Source of the DNA: Prorocentrum cordatum
Lineage: Eukaryota > Sar > Dinophyceae > Prorocentrales > Prorocentraceae
Assembly (NCBI GenBank): GCA_963575745.1
Contig: CAUYUJ010000337.1
Span: 217,737 to 281,736 of the forward strand
Reading direction: 5' to 3'
DNA length: 64,000 nucleotides
Positions 42,163 to 53,283 of the stretch are shown here, one piece after another. Under the pieces are notes generated by a model. The model was not told the DNA's origin. It did not search any database and worked only from the letters and a program-made list of their open reading frames with translations. Position 1 is the first letter of the stretch; each line of letters starts with the position of its first letter. A program made the position numbers and the translations under genes.

Positions 42163-43005
42163 ACGTTGGCCCAAGATGGCCTCCACGATGGTCCAAGATG
42201 GCCTCCAAGTCCGCCCAAGATGGTCCAAGACGGCCTCATGACGGCCCAAGAGAGTCCAAGATATCTCCAAGTTCGTCCAAGAAGCCTCCAAGACGGCCCA
42301 ATACGACCCAAGAGGCCACCAAGAGGTCCTCCAGGAGGGTCCGAAGACGCCAAACTCATTGATTCTCTCTGGGTGTTTGAAGGATGTTGGCATGTGTTTC
42401 TTCTCGGCATTCCGACGGATCAAGAGGGCCCACGAGGCCCCCAAGATCGCCCCAAGATCGCCCAACAGGCCTCCAAGGTGGCCCCATGACGGCCCGAAAA
42501 AGGCACCCAAGACGGCCCCAAGAGGGCCCCAAAACGGCCCAAGAGGCCTCCAAGACGCCCAAGATTGCCTCTAAGAACCCGTGATATGCCCCAAGAGGGC
42601 CCCAAGACGACCCAGACAGGCCCCCAAGACGGCTTCCGACGGCGTCAGACAAGCCAGGAACACCCCAAGACGGCCAAAGAGGCCCGCAAGAAGCCCCCCA
42701 AGGCTCCCCAAAAACCCTCCAAGAGGCCCCCAGGAAGCTCCCAAGTGGCCCCAAGAGTGCCCCAAAAGGCGCCCAAGAGGCCTCCTCCTCCTCCTCCTCC
42801 TCCTCCTCCTCCTCCTCCTCCTCCTCTCTTTTCCTCATCCTCCCCCTCCTCCTCTTCTTGCTCCCCCACACGTTCCCCGAAGTATTTCCAAACCGACTCG
42901 GGGAACAACTGGCCCGATAGCATGGCCAAGCTCTGTCCCAGCTGTCGGCCACAGAGGCGCTTCCTAAGGGGCAGGGGACGGCGGTGATTCGCCGTAGGCG
43001 TCTTT
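42163..43005. repeat. Composite satellite, unit 2, right part
   Basis: Resumes with CCCAAGATGGCC units after the LTR element and includes TGTTGGCATGTGTTTCTTC, a diverged copy of the higher-order marker (about 42,390). A (CCT)n tract lies at 42,781-42,828. It ends with CGTTCCCCGAA..CTCGGGGAACA (about 42,870) and GGCGGTGATTCGCCG, as unit 1 does at 23.86-23.99 kb. Confidence 0.75.
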
Positions 43006-43404
43006 GATAATGCATTCCTGCGGCTAGCACAGGCTGCACAATGCCTGCTGCCAATGTCTAGCGTGTTGAAGATCAAAATTGGAAAGGGCACGACGTTTCG
43101 TCGCGGTCGAGACGCCCCCTGCTCGCTCCCTCGCGTGCCGCAACAGAATCGCGCGCTCGCCAACGCGAGCCGTTCCTCTCGACAAAGTCCAGGGCCAAGT
43201 CCCGCTCGAGTTATCCGACTTAGTCCCCGCAGCCAACGCGCCTCGGCCGACTGTCAATGGAGGCGATTCTCGTGTCCGCGGCCGCGCCGAAAGGACCCCT
43301 TGATGTCGTGCATATCTCATAGGTGAGGTCGTGCTGCTTCCTCTGGTGTCCTGGCGTCAAGAGCATGGGCAACCCACCTCGAGCCTGCGCCACCCCAACG
43401 TCGA
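43006..43404. other. 3' flank of the glycosyltransferase gene; no gene recognised
   Basis: Downstream of the TGA at 43,405-43,407 on the minus strand. No AATAAA-type signal, domain or repeat is obvious. Confidence 0.5.
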
Positions 43405-46119
43405 TCAAGCCGCTCGCACCTTGATAACCCGGATATGGTCACGGGCCTCGGCTGGCAGCTGCAACAACGGCACGTCGAGACCTGCCAATGCAGTCCCCAG
43501 CGCCGCGTCCTCGATGGCCCACGCCTTCCAGCTCAGCGAGGCCAAAATACCATCTCCAATTCCTGCGATGAAGGCGGCGACAGCTGCAGACATGAAGTAG
43601 CCGGAGGCCTCGGGATAGGGCGGGTACACGCTCAAGCCCAGATCCTCGGTGTAGCGCGGGTTGTTCCACTGCGGGTTATGCGTGTCGTTCACGAGCACCT
43701 TGTTCCCGTGCAGCACCGTACCGAGAATGAACGGACGGCCTGGCCTCACAGGCGCATCGCAATGGCCCGAGAGCGGGTCTCGCAGCAGCGCCCGCAACCC
43801 GTACTCGTAGACCGCGGAACCGCTGGTGTCGTGAGGGCCCCGCCCTCCGCCGAGGCCGCCGGGCGGCGACGACGGGCACTTTGCGAACAGCGCGCACTCG
43901 CCGTCTGGGCCGACGGAGAAGAACCTTCTGTGGCAAAACTCCTGCGAGCCTCTCATGCCATCGTGCTGGCTATTGCGAATCCACGCTAACCGACGCTTTT
44001 CGACGTTCATCTGCACCAAATCGAGGCTAACCGACGCGGAGCATTGGCGCTCTTTCTCATCGATTACCAGACGCTGGAGTAAGCTAATACACTCGGCAAA
44101 CGGAATTGCGAGGACATATGTAGAGGCCTCCTAGATGAAGTCCGAGTAGACGGGGTCGAAGGATCGCGCCGCATCGCCGATGCATCGGCGATGCATCGGC
44201 GACGTCGGCGGTGCATCGGCGACGCCAGCGCTGAGAAAATCGGGCTCCGCATCGAGCCGCATCGGCGTAGCATCGGCGATGCTAGACATCTGGAAGGCCT
44301 AGACATGCAAGGCCGCTGCTCGGACCCCATCTGGAAGGCCTAGACATGCAAGGCTCCCATGAGATTGCTACCGAAAGGACCTGCACTGGCGTCGCACCGC
44401 GCACTCGGTCTGGCACCCGAGAGTCCCGACGCTGGCCCTGCGCCAGAGCGGCTCAGCACAGGCCGCGCCCATTGACCCGTCCGTGCGAACGACGGCCCCT
44501 CCCCGCGACGCCAGCATCGCCAGGGGCAGCAAGAGCGGCAGCGGCAGCACGGAGTCCACATCGGCGCGCGCGAACACTGCCACGTCAAAAGAAGCTAGCA
44601 GCGCGCGGTACGCGAGTGCCATCTTCCGCAGGAGACCCGTATACCCGTGCGCGCACTCCACAACCATCACGTCGCCTCCGCCCGTGCCGGGCTCCGCTGC
44701 AGCCTCCGCGTCGGCTGCCACCTCCGCGGCCCCAACATCTTCGGACGCGAGCACAAACCGGTGTCGGAGCGTCAGCGAGCCGCAGCCGCCTCGCAGCCAG
44801 GTGCTGCGCGCGCTTGCCATGAGCGCTGCGTCCGCCACCCGCGCGGGGATGACGACGAACACGTCCACCTGCGGCTTCGCCCCTAGCGCGTCGACGGAGA
44901 GGGGTGGCGGCGGTGGGGCGGCGGCTTGGGGCGCCAGCAACGCGTGTTCGAGCGGCACCATGTCGGCCCTGGGCTTTGGCGGAGGGAAGTGCGTGGCGGC
45001 GAGCTGCACGAGCCTCAACCAGTAGCAATCAAAAGCTTCCTCGGTCAAGTGGCGCCTCGCCCAATCCCGCGCCGCTGTTGCGACGCTCCGCGCCGCCGCC
45101 TCGTCCGCGCGAAGCTCCCTCAGCACCTGCCCGGCGCCTTTCCACGCAGGATCGACCTCGACGAAGTGCTCACCGCTGTGCAGCTGCGAGTAAAACCACT
45201 CGTGATACCACAAAGGCGACGTGACCACAACCGAACCGCACAGCAAACGGTGCTTGAAGGACAGGGCCATCGTGTTCCCAGGGAGGTTCGCGAGGTATCT
45301 GTACCTGCACCACTCCGCCAGGGGGACGCACGTGCCGTCGACCACTCCCTGCCGTCCGCTGGAGGCGCGGCCCCACTCCAGAAAGGACACGTTCGTGCCC
45401 TGGAGCGCCCCGATGTGGGGAACCACCTGCTTCCTCACTGCCGATGTTGCCGCACCACGCCAGAAGAGCTGGTCCACCTTCTCCTCCCACTGCGGCGTCT
45501 GCAGCAAGTCCTCCGCCGTGCGATGCCAGACGTGGGCCCCAGGCGGCTCTGTGGGGCACTCGGACTCTGGCCAGGCGAACGAAGAGAAGTCGGGATACAG
45601 GATGCCACCAGCGGACTGAGGGAACTTGGCGATCACGAAGAGCGGGGCCTCCACGCTGGAATAACCATCCGACGTGTCCACTACAAACTCCGCGTCGGGC
45701 AATGGCCCGTGCTTTGCAACCACCCTCTGCAAGAAGGCCTGGGTGATCCGGTTCCGGCTCTGGAATCCTGGCTGCTCTTCGGAGATGTGCACCCGGCCGC
45801 CGATAACCTTAACCACGAAGCAGGCGCGGCCCTGCTGTCGGCACAAGTTGCGGGTGCGCTGCGCATCCCACTCGCTGAGGCCGCGAAAGGGTGCGAAATC
45901 CTGCTCTGCCTGCGTGTAGAACCCCTCTCCGAAAGCCTCACACTCGGCCGGCAGCCCCTCCGTGCAGCGGCCGCGCGCCAGCAGACTCAACGCCCAGAGC
46001 CCGGCGGGGCCACGACGGCCACCGCCCTGTGTGCGCCTGCGCCCAGCAAGGGGGCTCACCACGGGCATCGCCTCCCCCTGGGCGCCGCGGCTCCTTCGAG
46101 TCCACAACGACGGTGCCAT
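43405..46119 (-). CDS. Bifunctional glycosyltransferase: GT90 (CAP10-like) fused to GT31 (beta-1,3-galactosyltransferase-like), two exons
   Basis: Exon 1 (46,119 to about 44,375) starts MAPSLW; MPVVSPLAG at 46,068 is an alternative start. A weak signal-anchor follows (GPAGLWALSLLARG). GT90 motifs: QLFWRGAATSAVRKQ, EWCRYRYLANLPGN, SFKHRLLCGSVVV, WFYSQLHSGEHFVEVDP, FDCYWLRLVQLA. Then the GT31-like domain: DVFVVIPARV, SARSTWLRGG, GDVMVVECAHGYTGLLRKMA, and FDVAVFARADVDSVL with a DxD-like DVD. Exon 2 (about 44,010-43,405) supplies the GT31 end: SVYPPYPEASGYFMSAAVAA and WAIEDAALGTALAGLDV (EDxxLG). GT90 enzymes transfer glucose or xylose to proteins or polysaccharides in the secretory pathway; GT31 adds beta-1,3-linked sugars. 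Likely a Golgi/ER type II membrane enzyme. No internal stops; TGA terminates it. Splice sites are approximate. Confidence 0.7.
44025..44374 (-). other. Probable intron of the GT90-GT31 gene
   Basis: Separates the two GT31 halves. A donor reading CAG|GTCCTTT near 44,383 and an acceptor reading GGTGCAG near 44,012 are candidates. A 12-nt direct repeat GCGTCGGTTAGC lies at both about 43,990 and 44,030, so the exact acceptor is uncertain. The intron contains the CGATGCAT repeat. Confidence 0.45.
44163..44290. repeat. CGATGCAT palindromic dispersed repeat, copy 2 (intronic)
   Basis: GCATCGCCGATGCATCGG followed by several GCATCGGCGA units, and a spacer GAGAAAATCGGGCTCCGCAT related to the one at 15.09 kb. 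Just after it, ATCTGGAAGGCCTAGACATG occurs twice (about 44,288 and 44,330) as a short direct repeat. Confidence 0.7.
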
Positions 46120-47190
46120 CCTCAATACGGCAAATTCGTGTCGTGACGACCCTGGCGTCAGTGTCTGGCACCGCGTGGCTCATTCTGCCATGAAAAATCG
46201 GCGGCTCCTCGATCCCGTGATCGTCCCGTAGTGGCCGATGCTGGGCCGCTGGCGACGTTCAACCTTGAACGCCCGCGCTTCTGACGGAGTCACCGTCAAA
46301 CAAGCACAATGAGAAGGGCGCCCAGCTTTCCGCTGGCGGAGCAGCCCTGGCCGCGCAACCCTTCTTCGGACCAAAGGGCAAGCAGACAACGAAAAGCGGG
46401 CCAAGCAAGGAATACTAAGGAGCGGGAAAGCGAGGAGACGAGAAGAGCAGGAAAGGAAGAGCAGGGGGAGGACGACAAGGAAGGACGCACTGGGCCGACT
46501 GGGGTCACTGCCGCTTCGACACAACGCGAACCTACTATAGCGTGTCCTGCTAGCTGGGAGCGGACTCGCAGGGGTATGGCACGCACCACTCCTGCCAACT
46601 TCCCTGGGCGTCGCCAATTTAGAGCACGGGCTCATCCCAAACGGATCCCTTTTTACCTTCGGGCATAAGGTGTACGGCTTACCCTCAGGACAACACAGGA
46701 CAGGACGCCGTCCCGGAGGACGTCCCTATGGGGACACGATGGCGCCGGAACGATGGAAGCACGTTGGCTCCACGATGCCCAAAAGCGAAAACGAAACCTA
46801 CACTCTTGACGATCCAGCCGAATGCCAGTGAGGACTGCCGAACCCCCCAGGATGCGCACCAATAGACCCTGCGTATCCCATAGTTGCGCGGGAGGCACTG
46901 GCGACGGCGCACCCGACTCCTGGCAGTCTGGTCTGCGCGGCCACACCGGTGCACGGCAATCTTTAGGGTTCGCCCCTCCCACCCATGAGCATCGTTTATC
47001 CGACCCCTATCCTCAACGGCGCGGCCCGCTTCACCCCCCTAGATGGGGATGTAGGCCGTTTCCCTCGAAATTCGAAGGGTATATCCCCTTTTGGGGTGCT
47101 GAGATGGTGGGGGTCTGGACGGAGATGGTGACAGGGGTCGGTTAAACGATACTGAACCCCATCCCCTCCCCGTGGGGTCTGGACCAGAAT
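46120..47190. other. 5' flank of the glycosyltransferase gene; no further gene recognised
   Basis: ORFs on either strand (up to about 150 codons) show no domain. No DinoSL-like leader or TATA-like element could be supported. Confidence 0.45.
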
Positions 47191-47194
47191 ATAG

Positions 47195-47520
47195 CGAGCT
47201 GTCACAGCGTCCAAGATGGCCCTAAATGGCTCCAAGGTGGTCCAATATTCGCCACCGTGCCCCCTGGCACGTTGAGGCTTGGTAGAATGCCAAGTGCTGC
47301 CCTGTGAGGTTTCCGTATTCCTATCAGAGCACCCCCACCCTCTACCCGCATCTGGCCGCATGTGTCGCTCCCCTTTCACCAGGCTCTCTGGGCGCCCCGA
47401 CGCCTCCCTGGTGATCTCGAAAGCGTCCAGGACGGCTTCCGAGACGGCCCAGGCAGGCCACCAAGATGGCCCAACATGCGTCCAAGACGTCCCAGAATGG
47501 CCGCAAGACCCGAGACGCGC
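47195..47520. repeat. Degenerate CCAAGATGGCC repeat and second copy of the short hairpin
   Basis: GTCCAAGATGGCCC, CTCCAAGGTGGTCC and CACCAAGATGGCCC units. The hairpin CGTGCC-CCCT-GGCACG lies at 47,256-47,271. Confidence 0.6.
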
Positions 47521-48139
47521 CTGTACCCCTACAGGAGTGTCTTTGCGAAATGCTCATTTCATCCTCCCGCCACACCTCCAACGACATACTCCATAACTCC
47601 TCTTTTTATCCTCGGTGTTCGGACGTGTCGACGCGACTTGAATGTCATGCCCATGTAGTACCGCGCCGTTGGTCGGCGATGTCACCGCATGCCATGCTGC
47701 TCTATGCTATGTTTCGTTGTGTTGTGCCGCGCCCACCACTTCAGAACTAATTTTGCGATGGTTGACCTTGTACTGTTTCAAAACGCAATGCCGTGAAGAC
47801 ACCCAAAAGGCTCTGAGAGACACGCAGAAGGCCCTAAGAGGCACCCATAAGGCCTTGAATTGTTTCATAACGCAGGACCTGAGAGACACCCAAAAGGCCC
47901 TGACAGGCGCCGCGCGATTCAGAGGAGGGCCCCATCTTGGGCCGCAGTTGGCCCACGAGGAGGCCGAATGATATGGATAAAATCGTCATTATTCGTCATG
48001 GTCGTCATTGCCATCTCGAGAGCCATTTGGTTTTCAGCATTTCTCGAACGCTGTTTCTCTTCGTGTATACAATCTCCATATTCGGTTCTCCATATTTCCT
48101 TCCCTCCATATTTCCATAGTCGAGGAGGTTCTGGCAGAG
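47521..48139. other. No gene; contains a tandem duplication at 47,768-47,905
   Basis: ACTGTTTCAAAACGCA...GACACCCAAAAGG (about 47,769) recurs as ATTGTTTCATAACGCA...GACACCCAAAAGG (about 47,857). Between them are shorter GAGACACGCAGAAGGCCCT units. No coding support. Confidence 0.6.
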
Positions 48140-51100
48140 ATGCCAGCAGATTGGATGCACGATGTGGTTGCTCTGGTTCCGATTGCTCCAGCAGCAGCAC
48201 CCGTGGCCATCGCCCCAGCAAGTGGCAATTCTTCACAGATTGCGTCGAAGCGCCGCAGGTTGGATGAGATTGCAATTAGCCCTGGCCTGGTCAAAGACAT
48301 CGTGCGTATGACTCCCGTGCCCTTGGTATTGAGCCTGATTGACAGGCACGTGGACGCGTTCATCGAGGCAGTGAAAAAGTCGTGTCACGCTGAAGTTTCT
48401 TCTTCAGATCCTGTGGACGGTGGCACAACGACTGTTCGATGATTCAACCCCTTGGATCATGATGACGAAAACGGATGAGGCACAATTGGTGGGGTCGCAT
48501 CGCAAGACTACGGTCAAGATCACTCGGAAGCTAGCGGAGTTCGCAATCGTGTATGACAGACTTCGCCGTCACAAGCTTGACACATCGTTGGCTTCTACTG
48601 ATGTGGTGACACCAGTCTACTACGTGGAGGTCGAATGATATGATGGGAGCCCCATGCCGTTCAAGCTCAGGGATTGCACGATTGATTCTGGACTGGAGTT
48701 GTTGGCGGATTTCGCTGCTGCGCTGGAACCTGGGTGCGTCAAGAATGGTGTGATCATTCCTTCAGAATTGCTGTCGTTTTTGAAGCAAGCTCGCACTGAA
48801 GCAGCGGTGGCACATATGCTCCAAATGGATTCTCGTCACGGCTACCTGGTGAAAGTGGTGAGTGGTGGCGTTTCTCGATACATGCTGGCGCACTCAACTA
48901 CGCTCAACCGCTTGATAGTCATTGATCGGAATACGGGCGAGGCCACGCGTGGGGCGCTCAGGATGCTGCGGGCAGTGAGTTTGGCAAGCAACTTGTATGA
49001 CCAGAAGGTTCGGGTCACCACGACTGATAAAAGGGGGTGGCTGCATCAAGTGCGAACGTGCCATATCAGAACAAGGCAGACGGGGATGGCATCACTTAAA
49101 CTTGCACTGCACTGCGAGGTTCACATCACCAGTCTGGTTCACAAGAACTCGTTCAAGATCAACTCGGCGAATGTCACTGGAATGCCGCGGCTCGCGATGT
49201 CTCTCAAGCTCGCTGGGTTGACGGGGTCATTTCGTTCAGTTCTGCGCGAGGTTAGCACCCCGCCCCCTGAGGTGGTGTTTTACATGGGCATGGCGCTCAG
49301 ACTCTTGAGTTCGTCAAGTTCCCTTGTCATCGAGAAGTTCGCGGCCTTGCACAGGTTCCCAAACGGCGACTGGCGGAACAAGTCCAACGTGGAAGTGTAC
49401 GCGCCTGCGCTCCCCGACGGCACCGACCTCGACGCGTGGCAGGTCAAGCACAGGACGGCGGTGACTTAAGGCTTGCTGTTCGCTTTCGCGTCATCTGCCT
49501 TCAAGTATTACCCGAGGGACAAAGGACTGGCGCTGACGCTTGCATCGACCAGTGCTTGGCCCTGGAGTTGTGCCGCGGCTTGATGTCCAAGGCGTGCCCC
49601 ATCTGGGCAAAGAGCATGGGAGCTAAGACGCCGGGCAAATCTTCATCGATTGTTCCTGTTCATGGCGTCAGCGCCTGGACCTGACGGCGGCGAAGGCGAC
49701 GCTGCTTACGGCCAAGGCGGCGCTGCAGGCGAAGGCGACGGCAACGAGGGCAACGACGAAGATAAACGAGATGAGGAGCTTCGCCCGAAGGCAGCTTGCG
49801 GGTTCAAGGCAGAGAAGAACAAGAAAGACAGGCAGATGGGCATGGGCTGGATGCTGAGCAAGCCCCTCGCCGCTGCTCATCATGCGACTGACCATGGTGT
49901 CACTCACAGATATCATGGGCAAGCTTTAGACCTGGGCAACCCGAGATGGAAAAAGAAGCAACGGGTGAAAGAGTTCACAACGATATCGAGCGGTGGGCTT
50001 CTGGCTGATGATGTTACCACTGGCAGGGATTACCCACTTGTGGTCACCGCCGAGGGCGCGATCGAGGACCAGTTTCTTTGAGAAGCTCGAAACGCTGTTC
50101 ACCCAATCAACGATGCGGTCACTCATTTCGCAGGACGACCGTACGGAGCAGACGAACGCTCTAGCGTTCAAGATGCTGTCTCGTGCTGGGTGCTTGGTGG
50201 CAGTAGTTGTGCGCGAACTACATCGGAAGAGTGCGTCCTCGGTGGGTTCGCCAAGCAGCTCTTGCACGACAATTCAGACTTATTGGCAGAGGGCGCCAGG
50301 ATGCGCCTTCTTGCGATCGCGGCCTTGGCGAAGCTGGACATATCCCACATCGAAGCGCTGCGCGCCAGCATTCGGCGCCTCGTGGTCGCAGCCAGCCACC
50401 AGACCCACACCAAAGAAGTCGCTGATGCGTCTGCGGAGTGGGTTGCATCCCGTTGCAGGTCGCGGGCGCAGCACCCTGCAGGCCTTAGTCGGACAACCTT
50501 TGTCGGGGCACGCTGCGATGCGCAAATGGAGAATGATGAACCTCGCAAACCTCGTGGTGGCGGTGGTACCTGGCGAACTTTTATTGCCATGAACGGCCCT
50601 GGTGTATTCAAGGGCTCGATGAGCTGGCTGTGCACTACCGGCAACTCGACCCAGATCAGAAGGCGATCTACGAGAAGGCTGGCCGCGAGGCGGCGGCGGC
50701 GCACCAAACTCGCCCAGCCATCAGCACATTCGGGCACTCCAAGCGGCAAGAGGAGCGACTGATTCAAGCAGACCGCCGAGCTCATTCCATGCTGCAACTC
50801 GCCGACGCCGCGAGGAACCACGGCGTGCCCGAGAAGGCCGTCGTCGCAAACCAGATCGCTGCCTCGCACGTGGACAACACGTCCGCACTGACTGCCGCCA
50901 GACAGGCGTCGATCGACCCCGGCAAGCTGAAGGCCAAGGAGATCAGGGACAACGACGCGAAGCTGAAGGCCTTCGCAGTGGATGAGGCAGCTCTTCGCGC
51001 CGCCGCTGGGCGCGCATCTCCTCTCGCAGCTGTCGCCGCAGACCTCCAACGCGTACCTGAACGGTTGCGCTCCCAGTTCGAGTTTATCCCCGACGTCGGT

Positions 51101-51591
51101 TCGACTGTTGCGCAGGCCTCCTAAGCATCACACCGGGTGCGAAGCTCGGGGGGCATGACGAACTCGACAGCCCTGACGGCCAGCTGGTACCGCCGCCACA
51201 GCATCGCACAACACGACCACTGCGGGAAGATCGCAGACTTGCCGCAGAGCGCCGTCAGGGAGCTTCGATGTTGGAAGTTCGGGAGGTGCACATGCGCTGG
51301 CGACGAGAAGAAAGTCTGCGCCATTCGCAACGCCGCGCTGCGTGCCATCAAGAAGGCGTTCCCGCGGAAGTCCGCGCAATTCCCCTTGCTGGTGAATGGT
51401 AGCATATGGTGATCTACGCGCAGTTGCCGAGTGAGCTGCTCGCCGAGTGAGTGCTGCGCGATTGGGCCATCGCCGACGAGCTGTTGGTGGTCCACGCGGG
51501 CGCCATGCACCTCAAGCACTACAGACCCACGTGCCGCAAGATGCGAGTGGAGCGGGTCCGCGATGACGGCGCGTGGGAGTTGCAGGCTTGA
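48140..51591 (+). pseudogene. Broken multicopy dinoflagellate gene with HMG-like segment and C-terminal Cys cluster
   Basis: Starts MPADWMHDVVALVPI (48,140). The frame changes near 48,410 to SHRKTTVKITRKLAEFAIVY. A TGA at 48,636-48,638 interrupts VEVE-x-YDGSPMPFKLRD. Readable sequence continues to LHRFPNGDWRNKSNVEVY and KHRTAVT, then TAA at 49,467. Later frames give RDYPLVVTAEGAIEDQFL (about 50,050), LAFKMLSRAGCLVAVVV, IEALRASIRRLVVAASHQTH (about 50,360), GGGGTWRTFIAMNG, and LAVHYRQLDPDQKAIYEKAG (about 50,650, HMG-box-like helix). Then LRCWKFGRCTCAGDEKKVC (about 51,280) and GAMHLKHYRPTCRKM, ending TGA at 51,589-51,591. The order matches a recurrent predicted dinoflagellate protein as I recall it; function unknown. 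Confidence 0.5.
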
Positions 51592-52123
51592 GGGTAGGTA
51601 AAGTTTGAACTAGGCTTCGAATAGTTCAGCCAGGCTGGTGGGGGGAGAAAGAGGGGCGAGCGAGGTGGAGGATCGATGTCAAAGAGAGGTTGGCGGTTGG
51701 ATAATACGTGGGACGGGGAAGTGGGATTCGCGGTGGGGAGCTGAACGCGGCGAACCAGGGAGGGCGGCAAGGCGAAATGCCGAGGCGAGAGGGGGAGGAG
51801 TTGCAATGAGGGTGGAGGGAGCGGGGGGGGAAAGCGTTTCGATATACTCGTCCAGGAAAAGGGTGCGTATTTTGTCGATCTACCAGTGTCCGCCGAGTCC
51901 AAACACCTCCCCCTCCTCCACTTCCTTCTCCTCCTCCCTCCTCCCCCTCCTCCTCCTCGGCCTTCTCATCCTCGTCATCCAACTCCTCCTCCCCCCCACC
52001 TCCTCCTCCAATTCCCCCTCTACGCTTCGTGGGCTCAAGCCACTCAGGCGCAAGCACCAAGTCCTCTTCCCCCGAGGAGAGGCTGCGCGTTTGCGCTTCC
52101 TCGGTGCCTCCACGTGGCGCTTG
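51592..52123. other. No gene; purine-rich and CTCC-rich tracts
   Basis: GGAGGGAG-type sequence at 51,640-51,840 and CTCCTCC-rich sequence at 51,905-52,020. This may include the 5' leader of the LINE that follows. Confidence 0.45.
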
Positions 52124-53283
52124 AGGGACAACCTCAGACGAGAGTGCAGCCCAACTATCCAGCTTTGGTTGGCTAAAGCCGAGGATAGCCGTGAGCCGTT
52201 TGTGGTCAGAGTGTCAACGCTGTGGGCGACAGGAATACAATGAGAAGCTGATCGACCGAGGCCAAAAATGTGTTTGTGGCAAAAAGGTGTCGGTATATAA
52301 GGCCAAGAAGAAGCTGTCTGCATCTGGCGGTGGAAGTGGAAGTGGACACTCCACGCCCAAGAGTGCCCTGCGGAAATCGGTTCGGTTCGCTGAGGGGCAG
52401 GACACTCACGAAGGAGGCGGAGGGTCACATCACTCCACTCCCAACACGTCCCCGCGCGGATCTGCAAGTGTTCAGAGAGATCAGCAGTCAGTGGCTTCGC
52501 ATCTGCATTCAGCTCTCCAGGCAGCTCGTGATCCTGAATTGCGTGCCAGTCTTCAGCAGCAGCTCGATCGGCTCCAAGCTCAGAAGGGGCTAGGTGCTGC
52601 CAATGTTGTTCAAACCATGCAACAGGCCGGTGGCGCTTGGAGAGATGCGAAGAACCGTAACCAGCAGGCGGTCACGTCAGTATTGCGATTGGAAAAAAAT
52701 GTCAGCCGCACGGGACGTGGAAGCTAATCTATCCAAGTTGGTGGCTGAGACAGCCCTCGCCCGTGCACAGGCGGCAGCTGCGGTGGCTACGCTCGAGGGT
52801 GTTGCCGTCAGCTCGGCCGTCAAGGAGGAGAAGAAGCCTTTCGATGTCGTGTGGGACGAAGATTTGTTCAACAACTTGGACCAGCTCGAGTGCGAGCAGC
52901 CCGAGCGCGAATTGTTAGAGAAGTGCCTGGTCGAGTTGCAGGCGCAGAAGGCGTCGATCTCCACCAGGGCCGACGAGGCCACGCAGCTGGTTGAGCGTGC
53001 TAAGGCCACCAAGGACGCCATTTCTGAGAGGTTGGCCAAGAAGCGACGCAACAGCGCAGGTGAAGCAGGTGGCAGCTCATCTTCAGGGAGCACCCCTGTA
53101 GCTACGGCCGGCGCGACTGGTGGAGGCTCGTGCCCTACGCCATCTGCCGACGACGAGGCCAAGCTCAAGGCCGAGAGGGATGCCAAGATCGCGGCAGAGG
53201 CCGAGAAGATTTCGCAGGCACAGTTCATCGCTCAGAGGCATGCGGAGCAAGCTGCGGGATCAGATCCTGATCACGAGCTGTGA
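52124..53283 (+). pseudogene. LINE ORF1: zinc ribbon and coiled coil, one homopolymer frameshift
   Basis: The open frame starts after a TGA near 52,121 and reads TSDESAAQLSSFGWLKP, then SECQRCGRQEYNEK and GQKCVCGKKV (C-x2-C, C-x-C zinc ribbon). A basic Ser/Gly linker and DPELRASLQQQLDRLQAQ follow. At a run of seven A (about 52,691-52,698) the frame moves: VLRLEK continues as KMSAARDVEANLSKLVAETA. The coiled coil runs through LEKCLVELQAQKASI and QLVERAKATKDAISERLAKK. It ends QAAGSDPDHEL and TGA at 53,281-53,283. No ATG is obvious at the start. The zinc-ribbon plus coiled-coil plan equals that of the minus-strand LINE ORF1, suggesting RNA-binding RNP protein. Confidence 0.65.

Noticed and set aside
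44926-46146. 406-codon plus-strand ORF opposite the glycosyltransferase
   Set aside because: Antisense shadow of a gene with clear GT90 motifs; no domain of its own.
28137-53283. Idea that the genome reassigns UGA to an amino acid
   Set aside because: The intact glycosyltransferase gene ends at TGA and has none internally, and TAA/TAG stops also interrupt pseudogenes.
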